Source: DATJPD01 sp035506575 (GTDB lineage: Bacteria; Pseudomonadota; Alphaproteobacteria; CACIAM-22H2). From it: 64,000 bases of DNA. Below, in pieces: positions 62,401-64,000 of the stretch; the stretch's first letter is position 1, and each line of letters begins with the position of its first letter. Under the pieces are notes generated by a model that saw only the letters and a program-made list of their open reading frames with translations, made no database searches and was not told the origin of the DNA. The DNA is taken from the NCBI GenBank assembly GCA_035506575.1, contig DATJPD010000069.1, positions 34,153 through 98,152 on the forward strand. Reading direction: 5' to 3'. Both the position numbers and the translations under genes were made by a program.

Positions 62401-64000
62401 ACGACAGCTCGGCCTCCTCCTTCAACGGCGGAGCCACCGTGCGCATCATCGCCGGCGGTTCTGCCGGCAACCTCAACAACGGGTCGGTCCTCATCAACGG
62501 CCCGGTCGAGGCGGCGACGTCGAACGTCGAGAGCCTGCGCCTGCACGCGACCAACGCGAGCCTGACCGTCGCGGGCGATATCGGCGGCCAGACGGCGGTC
62601 AACAGCCTTGTGTTCGGCACGGGCCGGGCCACGGTCGGGAGCGAGGGCTCGATTACCCTCGGCGGGCCGGTGACGGCCGGCACGCAAGTGATCGACCTCA
62701 GAAGCTCCGGCAGCCTCACCTTCAACGGCTTGGTGACCACGCCGGCCTTCACGCTGACGGCCGGAACCACGGCGGTGGCGATGAACGCCGGCGCCAACTT
62801 CACCGGCACGGTGAGCGGGTTGAGCTCGGTCGGCTCGCTAATCTTGGGCGGGACGTTCGGGTTCACGGGGGCCGGGCTAAGCGTCGACCAGACGATCCCG
62901 CTGACCTTGTCGGGGCCGACCACCCTCAACACTCCGAACGGCGGGATCACGCTCGCGGCGGTGGACGGCGCAACCACGGCAGGCGAGGCCCTGAGCCTCA
63001 ACGCCGGCGGAGCGGTGACGCTCAACGGGCCGCTGGGCGGTTCGATCTCGCTGGGCGCCGTGACGGTGAACGGCAACAGCCTGTTCGTCGGCGGCAACGT
63101 GACGACGGCCGGTCAGAGCATCGATCTGACCAGCGGCAGCGGCGGCATCATCACGGCCGGCGTTTTGGACACGACGGGCAACGGCACCGCCTCGGGCGGG
63201 GCCGTCAATCTGACCGCGAACGCGGGCGGAAACGTCACGACGAGTGCCGGCATCACCGCCGGCAGCGGAACGGTCACGGTCTCCGGCACGGGCGTGACCC
63301 TCGACGGCGCCACGACCGCCGGTTCGACGATCGCGCTGACCAGCAGCGGCGGCGGAGTCGTCGTCAACGGGGCGCTGATCACGAATGCCAACAATGCCAT
63401 GGGCGGTGCGGTCACTCTTACGGCAACCGCCGGGGACAACGTCACCACCAATGCCGGCATCGTCGCGGGAGGACCGGTGACGGTCTCCGGCAACGGCCTG
63501 TCGATCAACAGCGTGACGACGTTCGGTCAAGCCATTGACCTGACCAGCGGCAGCGCCGGGATCGTCGTGACCGGGTCGTCCCTGTTTACGAACGGCAACG
63601 GCGCCCTGGGCGGCGCGATCAATATCGCGGCGAATGCCGGGGGCAACGTCACGGTCCAGGGCAGCCTGTTCGCCGGCGGACCGGTTGCCATTGCCGGCAA
63701 CGGCATCACGACCAACGACGTCGTGACGCTTGGTTCGGCGATCTCGATGACCGGCGGCAGCGGCGGGATCGTGGCCGGGCCGCTGATCACGAATGCCAAC
63801 AGCACGGTGGGTGGTGCCATCAGCCTCACCGCGAACAGCGGGGGCAGCGTCACCCTGAATTCCGACATTATCAGCGGCGCGGGTGCTGTGACCATGTCGG
63901 GCAGTGCTGTGAATGTCCGGGGCATCACGACCGCCGGCCAGAACATCGAGCTGACCGGCGGCAGCGGCGGGATCAGCGCCGCCGGCGTGCTGAACACGAC
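59415..64000 (+). CDS. Filamentous haemagglutinin-like TPS exoprotein, 3' end outside window
   Basis: At least 1528 residues are visible. An extended signal region ends near AVSAQ, followed by the TPS secretion domain (GGVVVGGSATITQTSPTQLTINQSTLRAVTNWNSFSIG... NQVVG... VANPNGVWFGPGSHVDVAGLVATT) recognised by a TpsB outer-membrane transporter. A long Gly/Thr/Asn-rich beta-helix follows, with units such as TSGSGGI and NGNGGLGGAI. The ATG is set by AGGGGGAGAC just upstream. No stop occurs before the window ends. The matching TpsB gene is not in the window. Likely a surface adhesin or contact-dependent toxin stalk; the C-terminus decides this. Confidence 0.92.
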   Translation, partial: MAVRTGRKRAACARNRTSVVGHGVGGHHTGRGRNAVSLVRLLKSGRLRDGLLATSCLVIASAALPAAVSAQSLPQGGVVVGGSATITQTSPTQLTINQSTLRAVTNWNSFSIGTGNSVKIAQPGTSSVSVNQVVGPSASAIFGSLTSNGQVVVANPNGVWFGPGSHVDVAGLVATTATMSPASVSGFMAGGKLNFDTAGSPTASVVNDGTITIGSAGLAAFVAPGVANNGIIQARLGKVQLASGNTYTLDLNGDGLVQLAVSDKVLQQAMGPDGKPLSAAVVNSGQILADGGSVYLTANVAKNVVNNVIDMSGVIEARAATVAGGDIILSGGDGGQVAVSGTLDASGLGAGQTGGTVKVLGQNVALNAGASINVSGDAGGGTALIGGNFHGAGPEPNAQTTYVDAAAAVAADAVTYGNGGNVAVWADISTVFNGTITARGGTFGGDGGFVETSGKQFLTVDTGFVNTLAPLGRVGTWLLDPQDITIVATGGTATLGDVGSFGANPGASEQINAGTIMLAASNVVLQATDNITFGALIAMQNNGVGLTAQAGNNIVVNAGTGITTRGGAITLSANDPASGAQTGTGSISIASALDATNGNTAAGAAVTLTTNNGGSITSSGFISSGAGAVAIAGNGVTLAGVTTSGQTIGVTSGGGMVLNGLLSTNGNGGLGGAINLTAGGNVGLGLNGSTLRTAGGTVTIDAGSVTSVAPGLNSPGISTSVVGVTGGVNGGAVTITTTTGGVSIGGTINTESSFGGTAGNVTIAAAGDVTLGAGLSNPTANSAVLAVGLGTSAAGQVAGNGGNVSISGGNISLLSSLSTFGGAATAAGSTSNGGNAGSITLNGTGAVTIGTAATGNLVGLNSGGGSSLNGAGGNAGAVSVSGNTIALDRVLASGGNTISVAGGGSNGAAGNGANVTLAATASSGNAITFYGNAESPTDTSSNTATSFITVSARSGLQGNSSATSIDGVLGGTGGSVTIGGAGGGMLAGSAIIRLMNDSSASSFNGGATVRIIAGGSAGNLNNGSVLINGPVEAATSNVESLRLHATNASLTVAGDIGGQTAVNSLVFGTGRATVGSEGSITLGGPVTAGTQVIDLRSSGSLTFNGLVTTPAFTLTAGTTAVAMNAGANFTGTVSGLSSVGSLILGGTFGFTGAGLSVDQTIPLTLSGPTTLNTPNGGITLAAVDGATTAGEALSLNAGGAVTLNGPLGGSISLGAVTVNGNSLFVGGNVTTAGQSIDLTSGSGGIITAGVLDTTGNGTASGGAVNLTANAGGNVTTSAGITAGSGTVTVSGTGVTLDGATTAGSTIALTSSGGGVVVNGALITNANNAMGGAVTLTATAGDNVTTNAGIVAGGPVTVSGNGLSINSVTTFGQAIDLTSGSAGIVVTGSSLFTNGNGALGGAINIAANAGGNVTVQGSLFAGGPVAIAGNGITTNDVVTLGSAISMTGGSGGIVAGPLITNANSTVGGAISLTANSGGSVTLNSDIISGAGAVTMSGSAVNVRGITTAGQNIELTGGSGGISAAGVLNT
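63102..64000 (+). repeat. About 68-codon repeats in the TPS exoprotein
   Basis: The motif (V/I)TTxGQxIxLTxGSGGI recurs starting at about 63102, 63312, 63516, 63726 and 63927, giving periods of 210, 204, 210 and 201 bp. Each unit also holds GGAVxLTAxAGGNVT and VTVSGxG. The periodic units are in frame with the gene, as expected for beta-helix coils. The array continues past the window. Confidence 0.85.

Noticed and set aside
59604..62687. A 1027-codon minus-strand open frame
   Set aside because: It is antisense to the TPS exoprotein repeats; its Arg/Gly/Asp/Val-rich repetitive product mirrors the beta-helix codons, and the sense frame has a signal region, TPS domain and ribosome site.
63102..64000. 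CRISPR-like periodic repeats
   Set aside because: The period is about 205 bp, units are imperfect, in frame and coding, and no cas genes are near.

Overview
The window reads as chromosomal DNA of a high-GC alphaproteobacterium, most likely in or near the Rhodospirillales; the species cannot be named from sequence alone. The evidence is gene content and order: an NDUFA12-type complex I accessory subunit, an RNase E with an insertion in its S1 domain next to amiC and mrcA, aroQ-accB-accC and aat-DUF2155-mlaD blocks, a B12-dependent class II ribonucleotide reductase, and many PAS/HAMP/HWE histidine kinases. I saw no tRNA, rRNA, CRISPR array or insertion sequence.

Layout. (1) 1-2863: a minus-strand operon with a HExxH metallopeptidase, a basic Cys-rich small protein (a candidate modified-peptide precursor), a DUF692/MNIO enzyme and its BufC/HvfC-like partner, cut by the window edge. 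(2) 3019-7975: a signalling operon of a CACHE-HAMP-GAF histidine kinase, a receiver protein, a lone ABC-type substrate-binding protein and a receiver-adenylate/guanylate cyclase. (3) 8287-12413: small or poorly known genes, including a papain-like protease and an AAA ATPase. (4) 12534-18881: nrdJ under a probable NrdR box, then a triple-PAS kinase. (5) 19188-27455: conserved housekeeping blocks (ndufA12, mlaD, DUF2155, aat; accC, accB, aroQ) separated by a thiolase/HxlR/MATE module. (6) 27645-33208: six tandem paralogues of about 300-313 residues with a GT-B-like C-terminal half and no recognised specific function. (7) 33219-36155: tyrosine catabolism (hpd, fahA-type, maiA-type). (8) 36165-45863: cytochrome c with sorbosone-type dehydrogenase, an HWE kinase, an envelope block (DsbA-like, DUF3047 lipoprotein, M48 protease), a GGT-like lipoprotein that lacks the nucleophile, and an aminotransferase. 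(9) 45879-55422: rne, amiC and mrcA, interrupted by a methyltransferase unit bounded by a 109-bp duplication of the amiC 3' end. (10) 55423-64000: atypical ORFs, an HNH protein, a GST, SapC, and the start of a very large two-partner-secretion haemagglutinin-like protein that runs off the window.

Regulation. Five good CRP-type palindromes (TGTGA-N6-TCACA or one mismatch per half) lie in promoter regions, each followed at class II distance by a TAnnnT -10 element. They precede the metallopeptidase/MNIO operon, the kinase/cyclase operon, the papain gene and its divergent neighbour, the fumarylacetoacetase gene and a 68-residue ORF. Since the second operon encodes a nucleotide cyclase, a cyclic-nucleotide circuit is a reasonable inference.

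The most notable candidates for undescribed biology are the six-gene paralogue array, the MNIO cluster with its CxCxCxC protein, and the CRP-type regulon that links several uncharacterised genes.
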